The position numbers were made by a program, and so were the translations under genes. Shown here piece by piece: positions 56,517-64,000 of a stretch of DNA of 64,000 bases. Positions within the stretch are counted from its first letter, which is position 1. Each line of letters opens with the position of its first letter. Source of the DNA: Falsochrobactrum ovis (GTDB lineage: Bacteria; Pseudomonadota; Alphaproteobacteria; Rhizobiales; Rhizobiaceae); contig NZ_QLMK01000005.1 in the NCBI RefSeq assembly GCF_003259955.1, forward strand, positions 62,001 to 126,000, given 5' to 3'. Below the pieces are notes generated by a model that did not search any database, was not told the origin of the DNA, and was given only the letters and a program-made list of their open reading frames with translations.

Positions 56517-56629
56517 TTTAGCGCGTATTTGGGAGAAACTTGTTGTGTGCTGTGGGAAAAACACTATTTTCGCGCCAATCCCGGTGCTTCAAAACACGGG
56601 GGACAAGAATTTCACAGGATTAACCTATA

Positions 56630-57685
56630 GTGATTAAAATTTCGATTGACGCCATGGGCGGCGATTTTGGCCCGGAAGTTGTCATCCCTGGCGCCGCGAA
56701 AGCGCTTGAGCGCCATCCTGATATTCGCTTCATTTTTTTCGGCTTGGCTGGAATCGAGCAAGTACTAGCACGTTTTCCAAAATTGCAGGCTGCATCCGAG
56801 TTTCGTATAAGCGAAACAGCGATTGGAATGGACGATAAGCCCAGCCAGGCATTGCGCGCTGGTCGCGGACGCTCTTCCATGTGGCAGGCCATAGAGGCCG
56901 TGAAAACAGGGGAGGCGGATGCTTGTGTTTCAGCAGGCAATACCGGTGCGCTGATGGCAATGTCCAAATTCTGCCTGCGCATGCTTCCCGATATAGAACG
57001 TCCAGCAATTGCAGGCATTTGGCCAACGCTGCGCGGCGAAAGCATTGTTCTAGATGTCGGCGCTACAATCGGCGCCGATGCACGCCAGCTTGTCGATTAT
57101 GCGGTAATGGGTGCCGGTATGGCACGTGCATTATTTGAAATCCGTCGCCCAACGGTAGGTCTTCTCAATGTTGGTACCGAAGACATCAAAGGCCTCGACG
57201 AGATTAAAGAAGCTGGGCAGATCTTGCGCGATACATCGCTAGATGGGCTAGAATATCATGGCTTTGTCGAGGGAAATGATATTGGAAAAGGTACCGTTGA
57301 TGTTGTCGTGACAGAAGGTTTCACTGGCAATATTGCACTTAAAACCGCGGAAGGTACTGCTAGACAAATTGCAGGCCTATTGCGCGAGGCCATGAAACGC
57401 ACTCTGCTTGCACGAATTGGCTATATATTTGCAAAAGGCGCTTTCGATCATCTCCGACAGAAAATGGATCCAAACAAGGTCAATGGCGGTGTTTTGCTTG
57501 GTCTAAGCGGCATTGTGATTAAAAGTCATGGTGGCGCAACAGCCGAGGGCTTTTGTTCTGCCGTAGAAGTCGGATATGACATGGTTCGAAACCGGCTCCT
57601 CGAAAAGATCGATGCCGATTTGGCGCATTTCCATCATCATAATTCAAGTATTGAATTCGATGATGGCAATGAAGTCACGAAGTAA
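56630..57685 (+). CDS. plsX: Phosphate acyltransferase PlsX
   Basis: 351 residues from a GTG at 56630. [21 protein letters not shown] is the conserved N-terminus; [12 protein letters not shown] and [17 protein letters not shown] follow. Converts acyl-ACP to acyl-phosphate for phospholipid synthesis on the membrane surface. plsX, fabH and ihfA form the usual cluster. Confidence 0.94.
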   Translation: MIKISIDAMGGDFGPEVVIPGAAKALERHPDIRFIFFGLAGIEQVLARFPKLQAASEFRISETAIGMDDKPSQALRAGRGRSSMWQAIEAVKTGEADACVSAGNTGALMAMSKFCLRMLPDIERPAIAGIWPTLRGESIVLDVGATIGADARQLVDYAVMGAGMARALFEIRRPTVGLLNVGTEDIKGLDEIKEAGQILRDTSLDGLEYHGFVEGNDIGKGTVDVVVTEGFTGNIALKTAEGTARQIAGLLREAMKRTLLARIGYIFAKGAFDHLRQKMDPNKVNGGVLLGLSGIVIKSHGGATAEGFCSAVEVGYDMVRNRLLEKIDADLAHFHHHNSSIEFDDGNEVTK

Positions 57686-57759
57686 ATAGGGCCCTTAACG
57701 GGCATAGGTTTGATGGCGAGGCAACAGCCTTGTTCAATCGTTCTGGACAGGAATAAAAG

Positions 57760-58731
57760 ATGATAAGATCTGTCGTACGAGGTATCGGTTCTGCGCTGCC
57801 AAAGCGTATCATGAAGAATGCCGATTTCGAAGGCGTTGTGGAAACGTCCGATGAATGGATCGTTCAGAGAACAGGCATTCGTCAGCGGCATATTGCCGAT
57901 GAAACTGAAACCACCGTATCGCTTGGTGCAGCGGCAGCGCGTGCTGCACTTGAAAATGCGGGGCTACAGGCCTCAGATATTGATCTTGTTCTTGTCGCGA
58001 CTTCCACGCCCAACAACACCTTTCCTGCCAGTGCAGTCGAAATTCAGCGCGAGCTGGGTATAACAACGGGCTTTGCTTTTGATATGCAGGCAGTTTGTAG
58101 CGGATTTATCTTCGCAATTACCACTGCAGATCTTTATATTCGCGGCGGTATGGCCCAGCGCGTGCTTGTCATCGGAGCAGAAACTTTCTCGCGTATTCTC
58201 GACTGGAACGATCGCACCACCTGTGTGCTTTTTGGCGATGGTGCAGGGGCGTTGATCTTAGAGGCGTCCGAGGGCCGTGGTTTGACTTCGGACAGGGGCA
58301 TACTTGCCGCAAATCTTCGCTCTGATGGCCGTCACAAGGAAAAACTTTACGTTGATGGCGGTCCTTCAACCACACAAACCGTGGGCCATTTACGCATGGA
58401 AGGCCGGGAGGTCTTCAAACATGCAGTTGGTATGATTACGGATGTGATTGAGGCGTCTTTTAAAGAGACGGGCCTGTCTGCCGAAGATATTGACTGGTTT
58501 GTACCGCACCAGGCAAATAAGCGCATCATCGATGCTTCAGCGAAAAAACTTAATATTCCCGATGAGAAAGTGGTTATCACCGTCGACCAACATGGAAATA
58601 CATCGGCGGCTTCAGTTCCCTTGGCGCTTGCAACAGCCGTAGCAGACGGCCGTATTAAGCCGGGCGACTTGATTTTACTCGAAGCAATGGGCGGTGGTTT
58701 TACCTGGGGCGCGGTCTTGTTGCGCTGGTAA
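57760..58731 (+). CDS. fabH: Beta-ketoacyl-ACP synthase III
   Basis: 323 residues of the thiolase fold. Catalytic triad: C113 ([11 protein letters not shown]), H250 (VPHQANKRI), N280 (HGNTSAAS). Starts fatty acid synthesis from acetyl-CoA and malonyl-ACP. 74 bases after plsX. Confidence 0.95.
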   Translation: MIRSVVRGIGSALPKRIMKNADFEGVVETSDEWIVQRTGIRQRHIADETETTVSLGAAAARAALENAGLQASDIDLVLVATSTPNNTFPASAVEIQRELGITTGFAFDMQAVCSGFIFAITTADLYIRGGMAQRVLVIGAETFSRILDWNDRTTCVLFGDGAGALILEASEGRGLTSDRGILAANLRSDGRHKEKLYVDGGPSTTQTVGHLRMEGREVFKHAVGMITDVIEASFKETGLSAEDIDWFVPHQANKRIIDASAKKLNIPDEKVVITVDQHGNTSAASVPLALATAVADGRIKPGDLILLEAMGGGFTWGAVLLRW

Positions 58732-58745
58732 TTGCATAATAGATG

Positions 58746-58767
58746 AGCCGCGAGGAAACTCGCGGCT
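58746..58767 (+). terminator. GAAA-loop hairpin after fabH
   Basis: AGCCGCGAG (58746-58754), GAAA, CTCGCGGCT (58759-58767): a perfect 9-bp stem. Without a T run, so terminator activity is uncertain; may partly separate fabH from ihfA. Confidence 0.45.
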
Positions 58768-58848
58768 TGACCGCACCGCTTTTATTTGTGTAACGTCCTG
58801 TCACTTAAGGATATTATCTGTACAAACGCTAACCAGGCAGGTTCGGTT

Positions 58849-59169
58849 ATGGGAGGTAAGACGGTCACACGCGCTGATCTGGCAGAGGCAGTTTACCGCA
58901 AGGTCGGGCTATCCAGAACAGAATCGGCGGCTTTGGTCGAGATGATCCTTGATGAAGTCTGTGACGCCATCGTAAACGGGGAAACGGTGAAATTGTCGTC
59001 ATTCGCGACATTTCAGGTTCGCGATAAGAATGAGCGCATTGGCCGTAATCCTAAAACGGGCGAGGAAGTACCGATCCTTCCACGCAGAGTGATGACGTTT
59101 AAGGCATCCAACGTCCTCAAACAGCGGATTTTGCAAGAACACCAAAAGCGTAAAGCAAAGGGTTCTTGA
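58849..59169 (+). CDS. ihfA: Integration host factor subunit alpha
   Basis: 106 residues from the ATG at 58849 (an open frame starts at 58786 but is not conserved). [20 protein letters not shown] at the start, then [25 protein letters not shown] with the DNA-intercalating [11 protein letters not shown] arm. DNA-bending nucleoid protein, partner of IhfB. Follows plsX-fabH as in other alphaproteobacteria. Confidence 0.94.
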   Translation: MGGKTVTRADLAEAVYRKVGLSRTESAALVEMILDEVCDAIVNGETVKLSSFATFQVRDKNERIGRNPKTGEEVPILPRRVMTFKASNVLKQRILQEHQKRKAKGS

Positions 59170-59491
59170 TAGCGCCGACGATCTGTTCCCCCGCAGGTCA
59201 TTTTGATATTCACTCGTCGGAAGTGATCAGTTTCATCCCATAATTTCTTGCTATTCTGGCATCTTTTCCTGTCAAATATGGACGGGTGCTTTTAACGCGC
59301 CGATATTATATAATCCGCGCAAGTTGAGCTGCGCGCGCTAATATATGTTTCCAAAAACCAGGGCTTTTTTAGTAAGGCATTTATGTTAGAATCTGTTTGA
59401 ATCATGCAGGATTGAAAATCCTTTGACGTGATCTGTAATTATGAACGTGATGCCATTGCGGTGACGTTTTACTATCCGAAAGGTCAGGCAG
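59170..59491. other. Intergenic between ihfA and the MerR gene
   Basis: No gene or known RNA is recognised. AGGATT-GAA-AATCCT at about 59409-59423 is a small hairpin. Confidence 0.4.
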
Positions 59492-60034
59492 ATGGAAAAA
59501 AGCCCTGATGCGTTCAGGACCATAAGTGAGGTGGCTGAGGAGCTTGATCTTCCGCAGCATGTTTTGCGCTTTTGGGAAACACGCTTCACGCAAATTAGAC
59601 CTATGAAGCGCGGTGGCGGGCGTCGTTATTATCGGCCTTTGGATGTCGAACTTCTAAAGGGCATCCGGCATTTGCTTTATGATCAGGGCTACACAATCAA
59701 GGGCGTCCAGCGCCTTTTACGTGAGCATAATTCGCAGTTTATCATAGCTCTGGGCCGCGGTGACGTGAATGCGATTGAAGCTATTACCCGGCAAAAACAA
59801 GCGGCTGTTGACGATCAGGCGCAAAAAAAGGCTAGTACCGATTACGAGATGCCGTTGCCCAATGGCATTAAAGCTTCCCAACCGTCACGCAAGCTTTTTG
59901 GACTTTTCAAGGGTGATGAAGACGGTCCAATTGGCGCGGATGGCAAACGCCCTTCAAAAGACAATCGCGCGTTGCTTCAAGAGACGCTTTTTGACTTGTT
60001 GGAATGTAAGCGACTTCTGGATCAGGTGCGCTGA
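59492..60034 (+). CDS. MerR family transcriptional regulator
   Basis: 180 residues with an N-terminal MerR winged helix-turn-helix (about 8-78): [45 protein letters not shown]. The effector part is short and charged with no metal-binding cysteines. Members of this group placed just after ihfA are conserved in Rhizobiales; the target is unknown to me. Confidence 0.88.
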   Translation: MEKSPDAFRTISEVAEELDLPQHVLRFWETRFTQIRPMKRGGGRRYYRPLDVELLKGIRHLLYDQGYTIKGVQRLLREHNSQFIIALGRGDVNAIEAITRQKQAAVDDQAQKKASTDYEMPLPNGIKASQPSRKLFGLFKGDEDGPIGADGKRPSKDNRALLQETLFDLLECKRLLDQVR

Positions 60035-60048
60035 TAGTGATGTCTAAA

Positions 60049-60083
60049 CCCATCCAGTGAACTAGTGAGTGTCTCTGGATGGG
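60049..60083. terminator. Hairpin between convergent MerR and exporter genes
   Basis: CCCATCCAG (60049-60057) pairs perfectly with CTGGATGGG (60075-60083) across a 17-base loop. The loop is long and T tracts are short, so only a weak call. Confidence 0.4.
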
Positions 60084-60088
60084 AGTTA

Positions 60089-60406
60089 TTAGCTGGACGA
60101 AAGTTTCAAACCAATAAGCCCCAGCAAGATCAATGCCACACTAATGATCCTGAACAAGTTGGCCGCTTCCCCCAAAATTAATATGCCGACGACAAAGGCT
60201 CCTACCGCTCCGATGCCAGTCCATACTGCATAAGCGGTCCCCAAAGGCAGGCTACGCATTGCCACTGCAAGCAGAGCGAAACTGCCGATCATCGTTACGA
60301 TGGTGATAATACTTGGTGTTAGGATGGAAAAACCTTCCGATTTTTTCATATAGAATGCCCACACCACCTCAAGAATGCCGGCAAGACTAAGATAAACCCA
60401 AGCCAT
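60089..60406 (-). CDS. gdx: Guanidinium exporter Gdx (SugE), SMR family
   Basis: 105 residues from the ATG at 60406, with AAGGAG 5 bases upstream. Four membrane helices, E13-V-V-W in helix 1 ([17 protein letters not shown]), then [20 protein letters not shown] and a C-terminal [10 protein letters not shown]: the Gdx/SugE subgroup, not the EmrE drug-export group. It exports guanidinium in exchange for protons. The guanidine-II riboswitch upstream at 60684-60726 strongly supports this. Confidence 0.9.
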   Translation of the reverse strand: MAWVYLSLAGILEVVWAFYMKKSEGFSILTPSIITIVTMIGSFALLAVAMRSLPLGTAYAVWTGIGAVGAFVVGILILGEAANLFRIISVALILLGLIGLKLSSS

Positions 60407-60467
60407 TTTTACTCCTTCGTTTGGATATCCCAAACCCGATTTTATCTGGTGCGTTCGCGCCACATGC

Positions 60468-60668
60468 TCAAGTGAAAGGAACGACGGATTGACCGCTGGC
60501 CCCGGTAATGGCCGGACTGCGAAACGCAAAATTGTTTTTGAGGAAAGCGATGCAGCCGCTCATCAATGCGACACACATCGATATAGTGAATGGCACCCAT
60601 GATGATGTGTAGACGGCAATCGGGCTGATTTTGAATCGGGACTGAAAACGGCTGTTCAAGCAAGACAT
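60468..60668 (-). CDS. Small ORF (66 aa) directly under the guanidine riboswitch
   Basis: From the ATG at 60668, with TTTTGGGG 6 bases upstream, 66 residues: a basic start, then a hydrophobic stretch ([20 protein letters not shown]). It resembles the first helix of DUF2798 proteins and then ends without a second helix, so it may be truncated. It lies between the riboswitch and gdx on the same strand and could be the first regulated gene or only a relic in the leader. Confidence 0.4.
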   Translation of the reverse strand: MSCLNSRFQSRFKISPIAVYTSSWVPFTISMCVALMSGCIAFLKNNFAFRSPAITGASGQSVVPFT

Positions 60669-60683
60669 ATTATACCCCAAAAT

Positions 60684-60726
60684 GGGGCCGTCCCCTATGC
60701 GAACACCGGCGCAGGTCGTCCTGCGC
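60684..60726 (-). promoter_or_regulatory. Guanidine-II (mini-ykkC) riboswitch
   Basis: Two hairpins on the minus strand, each closed by an ACGR tetraloop: GCGCAGG-ACGA-CCTGCGC (60726-60709) and GGGG-ACGG-CCCC (60695-60684). Paired ACGR hairpins define the guanidine-II class, which controls SMR exporters. The CCCC arm is complementary to the GGGG ribosome site just downstream, so ligand binding would free it and raise translation. Structural match by eye; the pairs are perfect. Confidence 0.85.
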
Positions 60727-60896
60727 ACATATTAAATAATAAGTTTTTTTCTTGAAGGCAAGGGGAGGTTAGCGGCGTTTCCGTGACATTTACGGCCCCG
60801 GATCGTGTCACTGCGTGCATTTGTGTGCATTATATTCTCTTAAAGCCAAAAAAGGCTTGCAGAAAAAGTCTATGCATCCTAAGGCTTTCCACGGTT

Positions 60897-60973
<77 letters not shown>

Positions 60974-61160
60974 TTTTTCAATGACTTAATGCTATTATCA
61001 CTTGTTGGGTTTACCGCATTTGTTGCGGTTTACAGTTTCCTCACGGACATAGTTTTTGCCGGGCAGCACATTGCGTGGTCAGAGATCTCCGGCTCGCTCC
61101 ACTCGTTCTTTTTCCAATACTGGCCTAAAGATCAGGAATTGGTGCCCAGCCAGAGGAAAT

Positions 61161-61505
61161 TCATTTTTCGTCTTCCAGATGCATCTTATGCAATATGCGA
61201 TGCACTATAGGAGCGGCAATAGCGCTGAAAGCAGCGACGAAAAATAGATTTGAATAAAGTTTCAACAAGGCAATATACATTTGTCCTGTATAAGTCTCAG
61301 GCATTTGAAGAGGACCCAATCCCGCATGGATATGGGATGAAAAAAGGATTGCTTCCTTAAACGATACCCCTTCAATGAGCATAAAACCGAAGGCGCCCAG
61401 GGCTAAAGAAAGCACTAAAAATCCAAAGACATAAAATCCGTGTTTGGATAATCGCTTGAAAAAGCTTTTTGTCGAAATGACCGGATCAGAAATTTTTTCA
61501 AACAT
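61161..61505 (-). CDS. Two-TM protein with a pore-loop-like segment
   Basis: 114 residues: helix 1 (about 23-45), a loop containing SSHIHAGLGPLQMPETYTGQ, helix 2 (about 78-100) and the end APIVHRILHKMHLE. The layout M1-short loop-M2 with GLGP at the filter position resembles small potassium-channel-like proteins whose filter reads GMGP, from memory. No TVGYG sequence is present, so ion selectivity is doubtful. Function unknown. Confidence 0.5.
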   Translation of the reverse strand: MFEKISDPVISTKSFFKRLSKHGFYVFGFLVLSLALGAFGFMLIEGVSFKEAILFSSHIHAGLGPLQMPETYTGQMYIALLKLYSNLFFVAAFSAIAAPIVHRILHKMHLEDEK

Positions 61506-61705
61506 AATTTTCGAACCAAGCTGAACCTATTTGGGAAGGACCAGATTCATATCCCACAAATTAAATCATAAAACCTGTTCATAAAAGATGTCATAATCCG
61601 GCCTAGGAGATTCAAAATAACGCTTTTTGACACAGCACCGTGAAAAGCTCCGTGATGCCAGCAAATTCGCAAATGGAGCAGCTAGTCATAACCAACTCCG
61701 CTTGA

Positions 61706-63004
61706 TCACTCTGTTACATAAACCTGCCGATTTGGTGAAATGCCGTATGAGGCGCGGCGGGTTTGTGAATATTTATATTCTAGCCCGATACACCCCCAAA
61801 TAATGCCAAGCAGCAGATAAAAATGGCGCCAATGATCGGTATCGATGACATTGCCGATTAGGACATGACTGAGGTAAGTGGCATAAGTACAAAGTAGAAA
61901 TGGTTGCCATGGCCGTTGGCGCAGCAAAAATTTGAACCCAAGCCCAAGCGTAAGCCCGGTCAACATCACAAAGGCAAAAAAACCGATCCAGCCATAATCC
62001 AGTGCAGCCTTGAGCCAAATATTATGCGTGTCCTCACCAAATAAAGGTGCAAATACAAGCGGACCGATTCCTAGCGGATGCTCCATTGCATATAGCATGC
62101 CGTCCCAGTGTCGGGCAAAACGGCCATGACGATCCGAATCATATTCCTGAAGCTGCATACGCTCTAGAAAAAAGCTCTGCACATCGGGGATTTGTAACAG
62201 CAGCAAGATGCTGACCAGCGCCGAAATGATGGTACTCAATCCGACAAGCACCAAATAAAACCGGGCACGATTACTCTGCATCTTCAGGAAAACGATTGTA
62301 AAAACAAACATCACAGCAATTGATGTCATTATCCATGTGGCGCGGGAAAATGAGACCAATATTGCCGGAATCAATAAACAGCAAAGCGGAAGATATATGA
62401 ATATATCCCGTGGACGCCCTCTTACGCATCGATAGAAGCACCAGGTGAAAGGCAAAACGAGAAAGGGGCCAAAAACGTTTGGATCCTCAAACGCACCTTT
62501 TGCGCGTCCATATCGGGTATAAATATCCGCGCCTGGAATTAAGCCGAAATAACCCGCAATTCCAAGTATTGCAGTAATTGAGGCGGTGAGTAGATAGGCA
62601 TTGAAAATTATCCTCAACCTTCGGTAGTCGGCTTCAATGAAAGCAGCGAAAAAAACCGACGTTAACGCCAGGAAAAGTGACACCGCGACATAGAGAGGTC
62701 CACTTTTGATATCCGCCATTTGCATAACGGAAATCATCCCACCGAGATTGAAAACGGTAAAAACCGCCAATAATACACTGCTAACGCGCGTCAAACGCAG
62801 ACCAAACAGTAAAGCTACAGTCATCAGGCCGAGCATATAGAGTTCGTAAGGTGCCGGCTCTGACATGACAAAGCTTAGCAAGAAAACACCTAAGCCAACG
62901 CTGAAATTGGCAATTAAACGGTTTAACTTGCGTTTTTTCTCTTGGGCGTCTACTCCCCAACCATACTCGGACACTGGATGGTTTTCTCGCGTTTGCGTTC
63001 TCAA
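61706..63004 (-). CDS. O-antigen ligase/polymerase family membrane protein
   Basis: 432 residues with about 12 membrane helices and one large periplasmic loop (residues about 280-340) containing RHWDGMLYAMEHPLGIGPL and a later EDTHNIWLKAALDYGWIGFF: the Wzy_C (WaaL/Wzy) signature, with conserved H in THN. It polymerises or ligates polysaccharide units on undecaprenyl carriers. Start overlaps the sugar transferase stop by 4 bases, so they form an operon. Confidence 0.85.
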   Translation of the reverse strand: MRTQTRENHPVSEYGWGVDAQEKKRKLNRLIANFSVGLGVFLLSFVMSEPAPYELYMLGLMTVALLFGLRLTRVSSVLLAVFTVFNLGGMISVMQMADIKSGPLYVAVSLFLALTSVFFAAFIEADYRRLRIIFNAYLLTASITAILGIAGYFGLIPGADIYTRYGRAKGAFEDPNVFGPFLVLPFTWCFYRCVRGRPRDIFIYLPLCCLLIPAILVSFSRATWIMTSIAVMFVFTIVFLKMQSNRARFYLVLVGLSTIISALVSILLLLQIPDVQSFFLERMQLQEYDSDRHGRFARHWDGMLYAMEHPLGIGPLVFAPLFGEDTHNIWLKAALDYGWIGFFAFVMLTGLTLGLGFKFLLRQRPWQPFLLCTYATYLSHVLIGNVIDTDHWRHFYLLLGIIWGCIGLEYKYSQTRRASYGISPNRQVYVTE

Positions 63005-64000
63005 TACGCATTTTCCGATTTTAATAACCTGATTGGCGTCAGGAAAAGAATTTTGAGATCGAACCAGAGCGACCAGTTTTCGATATAAAATAGATCATAT
63101 TCGGTCCGCATTCGTATCTTTTCATCATTATCGACTTCACCGCGCCAACCATTGATCTGCGCCCAGCCAGTAACCCCGGGTTTCACTCTGTGCCGCGCAA
63201 AATATCCGTCAACCACATCATAGTAGCGTAAATTATGTACCTGAGCCGCAACAGCGTGCGGACGCGGTCCGACCAGTGAAAGCGTCCCGCTCAATGCGTT
63301 GAAAAACTGGGGTAATTCATCAATCGATGTTTTGCGGATAATCCGACCGACACGTGTGACACGCGGATCATTTTTCGTTACCGCTAGTCTTGCTGTAGGG
63401 TCGCATTGGTCCGAATACATTGACCGAAATTTCCAGACATTGATCACTTCGTTGTTAAAACCAAAGCGCTTCTGCTTGAAAATAACGGGTCCCTTGCTTT
63501 CAAGCTTGATGGCGATCGCTGTAACCAGCATGATCGGTGAAAAGACGATAATGCCCAGTAGGCTGAATACGATGTCGAACATGCGTTTCGCCACCGAGTC
63601 CCAATCATTGATGGGCTTGTCGAAAATATCGAGCATCGGGACCGCGCCGATATAGGAATAAGCGCGTGGACGAAATCTCAAATGAGTGTTTAATGCAGAA
63701 AGCCGAATATCGACGGGCAGTACCCATAACTTGTTCAGTAACTCCAACACTCGAGCTTCTGCACTGATCGGTAAAGAGACTATGAGCATGTCGATATGCG
63801 CGATACGGGCAAATTCGATCAGCTCATCAATCGTCCCCAGTTTAGGATAGCCCGCAACTACCGGCGGTGAACGGTCATTGTCGCGGTCATCGAAAATTCC
63901 GCAAATCCGAATATCATTATCGGGCTGTTGTTCGAGTGCTCTAATAAGAGTTTCTGCATTTGGCCCGCCGCCTACGATTATGGCTCGGCGCTCCATCGCA
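63001..64000 (-). CDS. Exopolysaccharide polyprenyl glycosylphosphotransferase (WcaJ-like), 5' end cut
   Basis: At least 332 codons, open to the right edge; family proteins are about 460-510 residues with N-terminal membrane helices, which lie outside. The visible part has a Rossmann-like domain (ERRAIIVGGGPNAETLIRAL), a membrane helix (VFSLLGIIVFSPIMLVTAIA), then the bacterial sugar transferase core KRFGFNNEVINVWKFRSM, TSIDELPQFFNALSGTLSLVGPRP and KPGVTGWAQINGWRG. It transfers the first sugar-phosphate to undecaprenyl phosphate. The ATG near 63996 is internal, not the start. Confidence 0.9.
   Translation of the reverse strand, partial: AMERRAIIVGGGPNAETLIRALEQQPDNDIRICGIFDDRDNDRSPPVVAGYPKLGTIDELIEFARIAHIDMLIVSLPISAEARVLELLNKLWVLPVDIRLSALNTHLRFRPRAYSYIGAVPMLDIFDKPINDWDSVAKRMFDIVFSLLGIIVFSPIMLVTAIAIKLESKGPVIFKQKRFGFNNEVINVWKFRSMYSDQCDPTARLAVTKNDPRVTRVGRIIRKTSIDELPQFFNALSGTLSLVGPRPHAVAAQVHNLRYYDVVDGYFARHRVKPGVTGWAQINGWRGEVDNDEKIRMRTEYDLFYIENWSLWFDLKILFLTPIRLLKSENAY

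Noticed and set aside
60989-61210. Plus-strand frame directly after tRNA-Pro(GGG)
   Set aside because: No ribosome site, and it overlaps the better supported two-TM gene on the other strand.

Overview
The window is a piece of an alphaproteobacterial chromosome, most likely from Hyphomicrobiales of the Brucella/Ochrobactrum/Pseudochrobactrum type. The reasons are the Omp25/Omp31-type porin, the AapJQMP general amino-acid transporter, the ppk-ppx and parC-bpt-hemB neighbourhoods, the nrdR-ribD-ribE-ribH-nusB-hppA-bamE-plsX-fabH-ihfA order, HdaA, and NDUFS4/NDUFS6-like complex I accessory proteins. Base composition is moderate rather than GC-rich. The species cannot be fixed from the sequence alone.

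Layout. 1-5.6 kb: purM (runs off the left edge) divergent from an AI-2E-type permease, hdaA and a sugar-nucleotide epimerase, then an SH3 protein and two very small proteins. 5.7-15.3 kb: a 9.5-kb element inserted in tRNA-Pro(TGG), bounded by perfect 51-bp direct repeats. It carries a tyrosine integrase, an Arc-like regulator, a divergent AlpA-like regulator heading a nine-gene overlapping operon with a winged-helix, probably replicative, protein, a separate prohead protease plus HK97 capsid operon, and cargo next to attL. No terminase, portal or tail gene is present, so it looks like a capsid-encoding phage satellite and not a decayed prophage. 15.4-19.9 kb: complex I accessory protein, tRNA-Arg, porin, and several small envelope proteins. 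20-30.3 kb: a GluR0-like ligand-gated channel, metC, a PAP2 phosphatase, aapJQMP, a FAD monooxygenase and a zinc-ribbon protein.

30.4-45.5 kb: housekeeping genes: polyphosphate metabolism (ppk, ppx), rnd, aspS, a periplasmic protein, parC, bpt, an RDD membrane protein, hemB, a hydroxyisobutyryl-CoA hydrolase and a small membrane protein. 45.8-60 kb: an L,D-transpeptidase, glyA, nrdR, the riboflavin operon with nusB, H+-pyrophosphatase, bamE, a cytochrome bc1 chaperone, a YceD protein, plsX-fabH-ihfA and a MerR regulator. 60-64 kb: a guanidinium exporter with an upstream guanidine-II riboswitch, tRNA-Pro(GGG), a two-TM pore-like protein, and a polysaccharide locus (Wzy/WaaL-type polymerase/ligase and a WcaJ-type sugar transferase cut by the right edge).

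The most unusual content is the satellite-like island. Its attachment arms, regulator operators, iteron-like repeats in the replication gene, a phage c4-like leader RNA, tandem micro-proteins and a HEPN-motif cargo gene can all be read directly. The guanidine-II riboswitch and the glutamate-receptor-like channel with an atypical pore are the other highlights.
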